DNA of 35,979 nucleotides from a virus. Location of the stretch: the IMG/VR virus record IMGVR_UViG_3300038441_000844, positions 1 through 35,979 of that record, one strand, 5' to 3'. Below the pieces are notes generated by a model, which saw only the letters and a list, made by a program, of their open reading frames with translations, had not been told where the DNA came from and did no database searches. Position numbers and translations under genes: made by a program. Positions 14,178 to 22,705 of the stretch are shown here, one piece after another (within the stretch, counting starts at the first letter, position 1; every line of letters begins with the position of its first letter).

Positions 14178-15026
14178 TTAACCGAAGACGCCCAGCGAGT
14201 TGGATTGGATCAACTGGATAGGCTTCTTGACTTGCAAGCGCTTCAGTTGTTCTACCATCTCGCTAACACGGTTGAAGCTTTCCGAACCTTCGAAACGAGC
14301 CAGAAGGATTGGGTCCTTCATGTTCTTCTCGCAGGTGAAGATCACTTCGTCGATGGTGGTCGATACTTCCACCATTGGAGCACCCTGCACTTCCTGGATG
14401 TAGCTCTCCAGACCGGCGGTGAGGTGTTTGCAAGCGCGCAGTACGCCCTGCTCTACCACAACGTCGTAAGTACTGTGATACTCGACCTCACGCACCATGT
14501 CACCCATGCGTTGCGGTTTAGTCACAGAACGGAGGCTCAACGCGAAGTTGATGTCGGGGTTAGCCAACGCATCAGCCGTCCAATCCTTGTAAGGACCGAA
14601 TGGAGCCAACTCAACTTCGTTGTACACCGGTGCGGAATCGTTACCCGTCATGATCCAGTGGATCTTGCGGATGTGAGCACACACGTTGGCCATCTCGATC
14701 GTGCGCAGACGGTTGATCCATTGAAAGACCTCCGTGATCTGCGTACGAACGATTTGACCGTTGATGCGTTCCATGAAGTACTGAGGAGGGTGCCCCAGCT
14801 CACAATACACCTGGCCTTCGCTGACGCGACGGTTCAGGTCACTCTCGGGAGCCATGCACTCCTTCAAGTACTGATTGAGGCGATACGAAATGCCGCCGCG
14901 GTTTGGGATGTTGAACCCACCCGCGTTCATCCGGGTATACCCGGAACCGTCGCTCATCGGCTTGAGAATGCCACGCTTGCCAGATTCGGCCAGCATGATG
15001 TTCCCAAAAGAAATGACCTGACTCAT
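14178..15026 (-). CDS. Prohead maturation protease (phiKZ gp175/T4 gp21-like)
   Basis: Cuts scaffold and inner-head proteins during capsid maturation. The 282-residue protein shows the assemblin-type serine protease pattern. GQVYCELGHP at residues 71-80 gives the catalytic His79 (family: GE-x-x-HP). NVCAHIRKIHW at 114-124 carries a conserved second His (His118 or nearby). A glycine-turn region follows, then NFALSLRSVTKP at 160-171, with the likely nucleophile Ser164 (family: hydrophobic-x-S-x-R). AAAGGAG precedes the ATG, which overlaps the stop of the 241-residue gene as ATGA. T4-like and phiKZ proteases cut after small residue-x-Glu sites in head proteins. It closes the long unit that begins with the RNA polymerase genes. 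Confidence 0.82.
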   Translation of the reverse strand: MSQVISFGNIMLAESGKRGILKPMSDGSGYTRMNAGGFNIPNRGGISYRLNQYLKECMAPESDLNRRVSEGQVYCELGHPPQYFMERINGQIVRTQITEVFQWINRLRTIEMANVCAHIRKIHWIMTGNDSAPVYNEVELAPFGPYKDWTADALANPDINFALSLRSVTKPQRMGDMVREVEYHSTYDVVVEQGVLRACKHLTAGLESYIQEVQGAPMVEVSTTIDEVIFTCEKNMKDPILLARFEGSESFNRVSEMVEQLKRLQVKKPIQLIQSNSLGVFG

Positions 15027-15748
15027 TTTGGAACTCCTTTAATGATCTCTTCGAGATCCGTGACTTTGGTGTCAGGGTTAACGATAGCCGCCAACGTGTT
15101 GTCCTGAAGATACCCGCCCAACAGCTTAGAGAAAGTACCGTCAATCAACATTGCACTGTTGTTGAGCCCCACGATCGCAGGAGGTCGACCTTCCAGCATA
15201 GCTTTACTGTGCCGATAAGCGACGTCCAAGTTATCAGGGTCCCGGAACTGCAACGAGTTGAACACACGCATGACTTGTGGACTGCTACCGACTTTACCGC
15301 CGCACTCATACTGCGCGTAGTCATAGAGGGAAGTCAGGTCATCCTTGTTCATATACCAAGGCTTTTTGGAGTACAGGTTGAACTCCAGGTAGTACTGGTG
15401 AGGTTTGTTGGGGTCTTGCAGCACATCGAGGTTTTCAATCAGGGTATCACCCTTCTGGAATTCCAAGATCAAGTACTGCACCCCTTCAATGGCCGCTTCA
15501 CGGATGCTGAGAGGCACCAGTGTAATGTCCATCAAAGCCAAAAGGGGAGCGTAACACTCCCCCGGAATGACCAGCCCCAGCACAGCCGAAGTCCAGACTG
15601 TCTCCCCCACGACCGCCATACCGTTTTCCACAAACCGTTTAGGGATATGGATTTCCATTGGACGGTTAGCAATAACACTGCCGTCCTCCAGAACGGTATA
15701 AGCTTTATGGATGCGAGCATCGTCTCTGACTAGGTGGCTGATTTCCAT
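15023..15748 (-). CDS. Hypothetical 241-residue protein, upstream of the prohead protease
   Basis: Not recognised. The protein looks like a mixed alpha/beta globular domain with two halves. The N-terminal half is beta-rich (AYTVLEDGSVIANRPMEIHI; AVVGETVWTSAVLGLVIPGE). The middle half is aromatic and Asp-rich (YYLEFNLYSKKPWYMNKDD), ending in helices with GTFSKLLGGYLQDNTL. The ribosome site is weak, and the start lies 5 bases after the 518-residue gene's stop, so translation is probably coupled. Tight linkage to the protease (ATGA overlap) suggests a head-assembly role, by position only. Confidence 0.74.
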   Translation of the reverse strand: MEISHLVRDDARIHKAYTVLEDGSVIANRPMEIHIPKRFVENGMAVVGETVWTSAVLGLVIPGECYAPLLALMDITLVPLSIREAAIEGVQYLILEFQKGDTLIENLDVLQDPNKPHQYYLEFNLYSKKPWYMNKDDLTSLYDYAQYECGGKVGSSPQVMRVFNSLQFRDPDNLDVAYRHSKAMLEGRPPAIVGLNNSAMLIDGTFSKLLGGYLQDNTLAAIVNPDTKVTDLEEIIKGVPK

Positions 15749-15753
15749 ACTGC

Positions 15754-17310
15754 TTACGCCCCGATGGAGTGCTTAACGATCAGTTTGATCAGGGCTGCGT
15801 GCAGACGCTGACGTTTGGCCGCGGTGTCTTCCTGCGTCTCAACAGAAACGTAGGTAGCCTCCACGATGTCAGCAGCCAGGTTGCATTCAACAGCGCGCAG
15901 GAACGCAGGCACCAGACCACCGGCCATCAGCGCTTGCAGAACCACACCGTCGTGCTCACCTTCAACAGCCAGCATTTCACCGCTGTTATCGCCACGACGA
16001 GCAGCGAGCGCACGAGATACAGCGTAGTACGCCTTCTCGTATTCGTCACCCATCTTGACCGAGAACCACTGGTCGACCATGAACTTGCCATTAACCAGGC
16101 TACCGACGCGATCGTTCAACTTCGGGGTTTCCAGCAGGAACTTCAGAGCACGCTCACGCGCAGCCTTGATGAACAGTTGCTTGGCCTTGCTGCTCAGCGA
16201 GGTATCGATGGACTTGTAGTAAGCGCCCGCCCATTCCTTCACGAAGTCAGGAGTGGTGAGTGCCGACGCAGGGTTCACGTCAACCTTGTTGAAGCGAGCG
16301 AAGGTAACAGCCACCAGCCACTCTTTGAAGCTGATGCCGTGTTCTTCCAGCAATGCCAGCGATTGCGCCGTGTAGAAGATCTGCACGTTGCCGGACATGA
16401 ACTTGGCGCCTTCGTAGTCCTTGTTCGGGTGGTCGGCCAAACGGATTGGCTCGAGTTCACCGATGGCTACAACGCGGCTCTTGTAAGCAGTCGCGATCTG
16501 CTTCAAGCTGATGAGGTAACGGGTCATGCCGTTCCACAGCAGGTTCACGTACTCGCGGTAGTCCGACAGCTTACCGCCCGACAGCCACTTCACTGGGTTC
16601 TCGTCGGTAACCATTTTGGTCAGGACGACATACATCTTGAGCAGGCGGTTGATTTCCAGGCTCTTGATGACACCGAAGTTGAAGACGCTGTTCTTCACGC
16701 TGAAGATGTTCTGCAACTCGTAGATGTCGGTCACCGAGTTCGCAGCGCGCGACAAGTCGTACTCGTCGTTGCTCAGGATCTCGACCACGTCAGGGTGCGA
16801 CGTGTTGACGTATTCCTTGATCTCTTCCGAGCTGGCGTAGTTGAACTGAAGACGGTTCAACGCTTCCAACGAGATGTTGGAGAAGTCCAGGGCGCTGTTC
16901 TTCACTTCGGTCGGGTAGATCTGCGACTCGAAGAACGGATCGTCAACGTTGACGAAGTTGTAGGTCATACGGCTGAAGCTCAGGTCTTGCAAGCGATCAG
17001 ACGTATAAAGGAGACCCAACTCAGCAGCCAACGACTTGGCAAATGGAACGCCGAAGTCCTTGATCATGTCGAAGCCACCACGGATCACAGCAGCCAGACG
17101 GTCGCTGGTAGCGTCCATGACTTGGCTGTGTGGGGTGATCTCGCCAGTCACACGAACGATCTCGTCGCGGAAACCAGCAGGGGTGTAAGCGGCAGAACCG
17201 TAGCTCTGTTCGTTCAGACCGACGACCAGGTTCTTAACGCGGATCGGGGTATCGGAGTTGTGGGCAACCGCGATGGATTCAGCGAGTGCAAGGCTCGAAC
17301 GACTGATCAT
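15754..17310 (-). CDS. Hypothetical 518-residue virion or head-assembly protein
   Basis: Not recognised. This is a long helical protein without signal or membrane segments. Segments include GFRDEIVRVTGEITPHSQVM near residue 50, an acidic middle around residues 150-200 and a basic C-terminus (AAKRQRLHAALIKLIVKHS). Codons are strongly C/G-ending, like the sheath. The start overlaps the upstream 57-residue gene's stop as ATGA. Its place between the endolysin/RNA polymerase genes and the prohead protease, and its apparent high expression, make a virion component likely. No motif supports a more precise role. Confidence 0.74.
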   Translation of the reverse strand: MISRSSLALAESIAVAHNSDTPIRVKNLVVGLNEQSYGSAAYTPAGFRDEIVRVTGEITPHSQVMDATSDRLAAVIRGGFDMIKDFGVPFAKSLAAELGLLYTSDRLQDLSFSRMTYNFVNVDDPFFESQIYPTEVKNSALDFSNISLEALNRLQFNYASSEEIKEYVNTSHPDVVEILSNDEYDLSRAANSVTDIYELQNIFSVKNSVFNFGVIKSLEINRLLKMYVVLTKMVTDENPVKWLSGGKLSDYREYVNLLWNGMTRYLISLKQIATAYKSRVVAIGELEPIRLADHPNKDYEGAKFMSGNVQIFYTAQSLALLEEHGISFKEWLVAVTFARFNKVDVNPASALTTPDFVKEWAGAYYKSIDTSLSSKAKQLFIKAARERALKFLLETPKLNDRVGSLVNGKFMVDQWFSVKMGDEYEKAYYAVSRALAARRGDNSGEMLAVEGEHDGVVLQALMAGGLVPAFLRAVECNLAADIVEATYVSVETQEDTAAKRQRLHAALIKLIVKHSIGA

Positions 17311-17480
17311 TGTTTATCCCCTGTCACAGCAGCGTTGATGGCTTTGCTGATGTGTTCGTCCTGGATGGCAGGAGGCATTGGAGCGATGAACTCCAAACCA
17401 ACCTTGTTGATAGTGCTCTTCACGAGTTCCACCGTGTTGGCGATAGACACCGTGTCTTGAATGAAAGTTTGCTGGTTCAT
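17307..17480 (-). CDS. Hypothetical 57-residue protein
   Basis: This small gene fits exactly between the endolysin and the 518-residue gene, overlapping the latter by ATGA. The peptide (MNQQTFIQDTVSIANTVELV at the start; ends AVTGDKQ) is a polar amphipathic helix followed by FIAPMPPAIQDEH and a second short helix. No membrane segment is present, so it is not a holin despite lying next to the endolysin. AAAGGG stands about 9 bases before the ATG. It may be a small partner or chaperone of the downstream protein. Confidence 0.68.
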   Translation of the reverse strand: MNQQTFIQDTVSIANTVELVKSTINKVGLEFIAPMPPAIQDEHISKAINAAVTGDKQ

Positions 17481-17509
17481 GGTGAACGACCCTTTACGGA
17501 AGAATGGGA

Positions 17510-18385
17510 TTAAGCAGCGGTCAGGACACGATTGACTGTGTCCATCCCTTTGTAATACGTGTCGTACAAGCGAGCGTTGATTTCGCCCACAGTGATCTGC
17601 CCGTCCTTGTCGTAGTCGAAGCCAGAGTTCTGACGATAGCCAGTAGCCTCAACGTCCTTACGGAAGATAACGGTATCAGCGGACAACCCAACCGCTTTCG
17701 GGTAGAAGATGGTCAGGTAGAAGTCTTCCAGCTGCGTGTAGGTCTTGCCACGCTTCGCCCACATGTCGAAGTAAGCGAACACCCACTTGAGTTGTTCGAT
17801 CTGTGGCAGAACCCGCAGCGATGCGGTGGTGGTCTTGAGGTCAGCAGCCGCCATGTCGCCGAACTGGATCAAGCCGAAGTACTTGGCCCCTGCACCGTTC
17901 TGAATGGTCGGGCTGAACGTACCACCCGTTTCAAAGCACATGCAGGACATCAGCCAGTCCACAGCTTCATCAGGCCAGTTGCGGGCTTTGCAACCCGCGA
18001 TGACCGCGTCCAGAAACTCCTTCGATACCTTGGTACTCCAGGCTGCCTTATAACGAGGCAAACGGTGTTGTTGGATATAGCCATCGAGTGCTTTACGGAC
18101 ACCCGATTTAGTGCCTTTACCGTAGACACCATCCACCTTACCGTCGTACAGCCCAGCCGCCTTCAGCAGATCCTGAATGCTTACAATGGCTTTCACCGTT
18201 GCATCACCTGGAATCGTCGAAGGAGGAATGTTCGGTAGGTCCATGCGTTTGTACGCGGTGAGCAGGGACATCATGGCGAACAGACTGCCGCCTCCCCATG
18301 CACCGTCGATACCGGAAGTGTAGAGACCACTTTCCTTCAGCATTACCTGAACGTCTTTGATACCGTTGGAGTTTCTGTAGTTCAT
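17510..18385 (-). CDS. Modular endolysin: two peptidoglycan-binding repeats plus lytic transglycosylase
   Basis: Degrades host peptidoglycan at the end of infection. The order is: wall-binding repeat 1 at about residues 8-45 (IKDVQVMLKESGLYTSGIDG), repeat 2 at about 65-105 (SIQDLLKAAGLYDGKVDGVY), then a transglycosylase domain from about 115. CFETGGTFSP (150-159) supplies the catalytic Glu152, and YFGLIQFGD (169-177) the next family block. The 291-residue length is close to EL188 (292) and the architecture matches phiKZ gp144/EL188/OBP-type lysins. An EF-hand-type calcium loop (DYDKDGQITVGE, 257-268) lies near the C-terminus. No signal peptide, so it needs a holin or similar. It starts one base after the beta-subunit stop. 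Confidence 0.9.
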   Translation of the reverse strand: MNYRNSNGIKDVQVMLKESGLYTSGIDGAWGGGSLFAMMSLLTAYKRMDLPNIPPSTIPGDATVKAIVSIQDLLKAAGLYDGKVDGVYGKGTKSGVRKALDGYIQQHRLPRYKAAWSTKVSKEFLDAVIAGCKARNWPDEAVDWLMSCMCFETGGTFSPTIQNGAGAKYFGLIQFGDMAAADLKTTTASLRVLPQIEQLKWVFAYFDMWAKRGKTYTQLEDFYLTIFYPKAVGLSADTVIFRKDVEATGYRQNSGFDYDKDGQITVGEINARLYDTYYKGMDTVNRVLTAA

Positions 18386-18386
18386 G

Positions 18387-21300
18387 TTACTTACCTCGAT
18401 AGATGGCGATGGCTTGTTTAGTGACCGCGATGGTGAGTTCGCAACTGACCAGCTTGTTACGGAAACTCAACACCATTCGGTTAAACATACCTTTAAGACT
18501 GGTTTTGATCAGAACTTCACGACCATCTTCGGTCATCAGGGGCTTGTGCATGATGCGACCCACTGTGCCTTTCATCTGGTTCGCGATAACGTATTTGTCC
18601 GCGTTGGTACTTGGATCCATGGACTCCACCAAGATGGTGACGAACGCTTTACCAGGCGACAGAATCGGCTTGTTAACGTTCAAGCTGTTAGACACAGCTC
18701 CCTTTACAACATCGGACCCTTCAATCTCTGCGGTTCTCTTGCGGGCTTTGTCCTGAGAGGTGATGAACTTCTTCACCGTCTCCGACATATCTTCGGGTGC
18801 AGAGTTATACACCACGTCGATTTTGATGACCTTGCCGTGATGCTTGGAACGAACTTGCCGGATACCCAGTTTGTTCATTTCCGTGGCGAGACTAACTTCA
18901 GCAACATCGCCCACCAAGTGAGCGTCTTCAACGTTGCATAAAATCGAGTCATAGTCAACAGAATCGCCCACTTTAACTTCGAGGCTGATGTTCTGTACCA
19001 CGTCGATCGCGAAACGCATACCTTTGATGTACGGAGTAACACCTTCCATAGCCAGTTCTTTCGCAATGGCGATGGAGTCTTCGTACACGTCCTGGTCTTC
19101 CACCATGGCAATCCGCACCATGCGCCCTGCTTTCCAAGCCACTTGACCTGGGCAGAAAGCGTCTCGAGCAAACCACTGCTCATCCCAACCAATCACATCA
19201 CCCTTATTAAAGCTATCGCCAACCTTGAGGTCAGTGATCCGGGTATGTCGATGGTATTCACCTGCTGCCTCACCGATAGCCAACCCGAGAGGGTAGACGT
19301 CAGTGGTGCCGTCCTTATACGTCACTCTGAGAGCGTCCTCAGTGACTTCTGTGACCTTGCCAGCGTCAGTAGCTACCTTGCTGTACAGATCGGACGTACG
19401 GTGCGCTACGACGTTCTCGTAGCCGGTACGGAGGATGTTCGGCGTGTAGTTCATTGCACTGACCGCCTGACTCGCTTGAGTCGAGGTAAAGGTCGAACGT
19501 TTCGGGTCATCGTGACCCACGCCGTACTGCAAGTTACCCGTAACCGATACCAAACCCGAGTTGGACGGTTTCTCACCCAGAGCGATGTTACCCCGGAAGT
19601 CTTTGATGCTAGGGTCAGAGGTCAGGTAGGTTACGAAGCCTACTTTACCGCTGTCCTTGTTCGCCTCCGAGATCTTGCCCTTGTAAGTGTCCAGCTGCTG
19701 ACGAGCGCGTTTCACCATGGTGATCTCACTACGACCACCCACACCGCCGAAGGTTACTTCTTCCTGATCCTTCAACTGGTGAATCGGGTTCACCTCTTCC
19801 ACCAAGTTCACCGAGGTATCGGTAATGATGTTGAGGATAACCGCTTCAGGGTTGATGTCGATGGTGTGCTTGCGCTCTTTGCCTTTGTTCCGGTACATGC
19901 GAATGGCTTTCACCAATTCCCGGTACACATGACCCGCAAACCGCTCGTAACCCACGATGCGTTGTTCTTCAATCTCTACTTCATGACGCGAGTAGTCCGT
20001 CTCCAGCAACTTCACAGCGTCGATCAGCAGATAGTGGAAGGACGTCGCATAACCCAACTTCGCCAGCTCTTCCTTGGTCACCGGGTCGATGAACAGGTCG
20101 AACAGGTTCTTCATTTCCTTGAACTGCTGAGGCTTAACCTTTGGATCGCCCATCAATGGAACCCAGATACCTTTCTCGTTGAGATCGGTGCGACTGAAGT
20201 TACTGATGTTGTTCAGCTTCGGCATACCACCGAAGATCAGGCTGGCCAGTTTCTCACGACGGTTGAAGATCAGGTACTCGTCGTTGAAAGCAATAGCGTA
20301 CTCATCTTCACTGAGCTTAGGACGGGTGCCCATTGGAACAGTGCGAGTGGTCGCCTTGGTAACTTGGATCAGCTTGTCGATACCGAAGTAGTAGCAGAGC
20401 ACCACACCAATCGGGAAGTGATACCCGCTGATGTTGATGACCGCGTACTCGATAGGCGCCTTGGCCAAAGACACACCGCACAGACCCTCTAGGGTGCCCA
20501 TCTCGGTGTCGCCGTGGTAAAGGTTACCGTAACTGTCAATCCACAGCGGCTTGCCCGCCTTAACGCCCACCAGGAAGCACTCCTTCTTGGTGTACTTCAA
20601 GCGGTAATCAGGATACTTCTCCAGCAACTCGTCAATACGGAAGTCGAGAGTAACGTCGCCAACAGTAATGAACGTGAACTTCTTCGCCAGAATGCTGTAG
20701 ATCCGTGGGGAGATGTAGTCAGGGTTGTAACCCGAACCTTGGCTGTAAGTCAGGAAGGCAGCCTCACCTTCTTTCTTCATGCCACGGGTACGGATCTGTT
20801 TCACCAGCCACAGACCGTAGTCGTCCACCACCTTCTGGCTACGCAGCACCATGAGCTTGCGGTCATAGTAGCTGGTCAGAGCAACCTTGAAAGCGTTGAT
20901 CTTGCGGATCGGCAGTTCCATGCGTTGCAGTTGCATGTGTTGCTTCACACCGTCAACAGTGAAAGACCCATCCTTCTGCACTTTAGGCAAACGGATCTGG
21001 TGGGTACTTTGAGCGCCGTCTACAGGGTGAAGCTGAATGCGCAGTACGTCGTAGGCACCTTCAACACCGGAAATCGATTCGGTCTTGTAGTCAGCTACCG
21101 CAACACCGGCGTTCTGCACACCCACTACCATCTTGGCAATGTCTTTGTGCAGGAAGCGCTGAGCGTACTCTTGTTTCAATACAGCGGAGCGGCTACGGAG
21201 CATGCTCTCGTCAAGCACGGTGATGAAGTTACCTTCGATCTTGCCGTCCAACGAGTTGATCTCTTCTTGAGAGATGTGCATGTATTCGCCCAGTGTCTGA

Positions 21301-22703
21301 CCGTTCTCCATTTCAATGTGCTGGAAGGCAGTGCCCTTGCGCATGAAGAAGTTTTGTTCAGAGACTGTCAGAACGCCATCACGAGCACGTTCTTCCAAAG
21401 CCGCACGGATGCCAGACTCAGGGGTAGGGAACGCATCCTTGTTGGTCGAGATCTCCACCGAAGTGGTTTCAACGTCCAACAGGGAGTCATCTACGTTACT
21501 TGTCCAATCCCCAGCAGCTTCATCAGCTGTATGTTCTGCCGCATCTCCTTGCCCTTCCACCAGTGCGCCGTTATGTCCCGCGTCACTGCTGAAAACATCA
21601 AGGATGCTACTATCAGCAGAATGATCATCCACAGGCGCATCTTTGCCAGCAGGCGAGGTTGCTTCTCCGTTACCGGATGCTCGTCCTTGCCCTTTCGCAG
21701 CTCCCGCCTTTCCTTGAGCCACTGAAGCGTCGTTTTCCGCTCCACCGGATCCGTTGGCTCCTGTTCCATCTTTCTTCTCCTCGTCGGTAATATCCTTTTC
21801 ACTTACCGAACCACGGGACAAGTTCATCAACGCCAAGTAGAAACGCTTGGTTACGTTGAGACGCTTGGGAGAAACTGCTTCAGTCTTGTCCTTCGTGTTC
21901 AGCTCGTCAAGCCAGGACTTGATCGTTTTAACGTTGATGATCAATGCCTTGCTGTTCGAAGTAAAGATGAAGTGCAGGTCGTCTTCCGCCTGAGGGCTCA
22001 ACTTACCGAACAAACTGTACTCGTACTGTCCCTGTAGGAAAGCCAACAGATCCAGCAACCAGTATGTCCCCTCGGCTTTAGTTACCCGAAGAGATTGGTT
22101 ACTAGGAACTGGAAGACCTTCTTTAAAGCTTCCGATATACTTTTCATAATCGACCATCAACTCTTTGTAAGAGGGAACGTTGATCGGGAGTTCCATTCGC
22201 AGGAACTGTTTACGGGTCTGTGTGCGGGCTGCCTCCTCATTCGCACCCTCAACCAACATGTTCAGCCGGTTGTAATGGATTTCGAAGTTAACGAAGGTCG
22301 CTGCACGTTGAGCCCAGGTTTTGTCCGCAATGCCGTAGTTCTTCACAACCAGCACATCGTTTCGGCGATACACCGTGTTGATGTCTTTGGTCCAGTTGTA
22401 GTTGTAGTGGCTGGCGCGATACGCTTGAATCGCTTTCTTGATGTCGAACGCCAACACACGACCATGCCCCAACACCGGAGTGAAACGAGGCACGAACTCA
22501 ACGAACACGTCTTCTGGGAAGTTAGAGATAAACGCTTCCGACACAGAAGGACCGTACTCACTCGCCAGCTTCGGTACAAAGTGCACCAAGGCTTGCTTCG
22601 GCATGACAATCTCGCTCACGCCGATAAAGTTGGGCTCTATGAGCTCCTGTTTCTTCCGTTGTACAAACAGCTTGAAAAACTCACTGTACGTAAGAAGCCG
22701 CAT
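18387..22703 (-). CDS. Phage RNA polymerase beta subunit (virion RNAP, phiKZ gp178-like)
   Basis: This is the beta-type subunit of a multisubunit RNA polymerase, probably packaged to transcribe early genes. The C-terminal third shows beta motifs. VGDSFNKGDVIGWDEQ followed by RIAMVEDQDVYEDSIAIAKE at about residues 1190-1235 matches the family's YEDS-x-x-I element. NADKYVIANQMKGTVGRIM at about 1367-1385 corresponds to the GDK-x(2)-GRHGNKG block near the active centre. The N-terminal part is a lobe/protrusion-like domain. Residues about 298-425 form an acidic Ala/Gly/Asp/Ser-rich stretch with unusual codons (many GGA, GCA), which coincides with a second open frame (see 21491-21769). It begins 2 bases after the beta' stop (GAGGAGTAACAATG), so the two are coupled. 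Confidence 0.88.
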   Translation of the reverse strand: MRLLTYSEFFKLFVQRKKQELIEPNFIGVSEIVMPKQALVHFVPKLASEYGPSVSEAFISNFPEDVFVEFVPRFTPVLGHGRVLAFDIKKAIQAYRASHYNYNWTKDINTVYRRNDVLVVKNYGIADKTWAQRAATFVNFEIHYNRLNMLVEGANEEAARTQTRKQFLRMELPINVPSYKELMVDYEKYIGSFKEGLPVPSNQSLRVTKAEGTYWLLDLLAFLQGQYEYSLFGKLSPQAEDDLHFIFTSNSKALIINVKTIKSWLDELNTKDKTEAVSPKRLNVTKRFYLALMNLSRGSVSEKDITDEEKKDGTGANGSGGAENDASVAQGKAGAAKGQGRASGNGEATSPAGKDAPVDDHSADSSILDVFSSDAGHNGALVEGQGDAAEHTADEAAGDWTSNVDDSLLDVETTSVEISTNKDAFPTPESGIRAALEERARDGVLTVSEQNFFMRKGTAFQHIEMENGQTLGEYMHISQEEINSLDGKIEGNFITVLDESMLRSRSAVLKQEYAQRFLHKDIAKMVVGVQNAGVAVADYKTESISGVEGAYDVLRIQLHPVDGAQSTHQIRLPKVQKDGSFTVDGVKQHMQLQRMELPIRKINAFKVALTSYYDRKLMVLRSQKVVDDYGLWLVKQIRTRGMKKEGEAAFLTYSQGSGYNPDYISPRIYSILAKKFTFITVGDVTLDFRIDELLEKYPDYRLKYTKKECFLVGVKAGKPLWIDSYGNLYHGDTEMGTLEGLCGVSLAKAPIEYAVINISGYHFPIGVVLCYYFGIDKLIQVTKATTRTVPMGTRPKLSEDEYAIAFNDEYLIFNRREKLASLIFGGMPKLNNISNFSRTDLNEKGIWVPLMGDPKVKPQQFKEMKNLFDLFIDPVTKEELAKLGYATSFHYLLIDAVKLLETDYSRHEVEIEEQRIVGYERFAGHVYRELVKAIRMYRNKGKERKHTIDINPEAVILNIITDTSVNLVEEVNPIHQLKDQEEVTFGGVGGRSEITMVKRARQQLDTYKGKISEANKDSGKVGFVTYLTSDPSIKDFRGNIALGEKPSNSGLVSVTGNLQYGVGHDDPKRSTFTSTQASQAVSAMNYTPNILRTGYENVVAHRTSDLYSKVATDAGKVTEVTEDALRVTYKDGTTDVYPLGLAIGEAAGEYHRHTRITDLKVGDSFNKGDVIGWDEQWFARDAFCPGQVAWKAGRMVRIAMVEDQDVYEDSIAIAKELAMEGVTPYIKGMRFAIDVVQNISLEVKVGDSVDYDSILCNVEDAHLVGDVAEVSLATEMNKLGIRQVRSKHHGKVIKIDVVYNSAPEDMSETVKKFITSQDKARKRTAEIEGSDVVKGAVSNSLNVNKPILSPGKAFVTILVESMDPSTNADKYVIANQMKGTVGRIMHKPLMTEDGREVLIKTSLKGMFNRMVLSFRNKLVSCELTIAVTKQAIAIYRGK
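21491..21769 (-). CDS. Candidate overprinted membrane protein nested in the RNAP beta gene (92 residues)
   Basis: A second frame on the same strand as beta. The ATG at 21769 has GAGGAG exactly 7 bases upstream. The product has a charged, helical N-terminal segment of about 44 residues (TTLQWLKERRELRKGKDE within it), one transmembrane helix at about 46-63 (RLWMIILLIVASLMFSAV) and a 28-residue tail (DITAHWWKGKEMRQNIQLMK). Its codons look normal for this phage (CTG for Leu, AAG for Lys, C/G third positions), while the beta frame over the same DNA turns low-complexity. It lies in the transcript that carries the endolysin next downstream. Single-pass topology would fit a class III-type holin, an inner-membrane spanin-like or another lysis factor; this is inference. 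A chance open frame is the alternative. Confidence 0.6.
   Translation of the reverse strand: MEQEPTDPVERKTTLQWLKERRELRKGKDEHPVTEKQPRLLAKMRLWMIILLIVASLMFSAVTRDITAHWWKGKEMRQNIQLMKLLGIGQVT
21777..21782 (-). promoter_or_regulatory. Shine-Dalgarno of the nested gene
   Basis: GAGGAG on the minus strand, 7 bases before the ATG at 21769. In the beta frame the same bases encode Asp-Glu-Glu-Lys-Lys, so the site is inside coding sequence. Its quality equals or exceeds that of ordinary genes in the window and it decides the start of the nested frame. Confidence 0.6.
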
Positions 22704-22705
22704 TG

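Noticed and set aside
15769-17460. 563-residue plus-strand open frame opposite the 518-residue gene
   Set aside because: Same codon-bias shadow effect; composition is Gln/Val/Asp/Arg-rich with no fold-like pattern, and the minus-strand genes form a tight overlapping unit.
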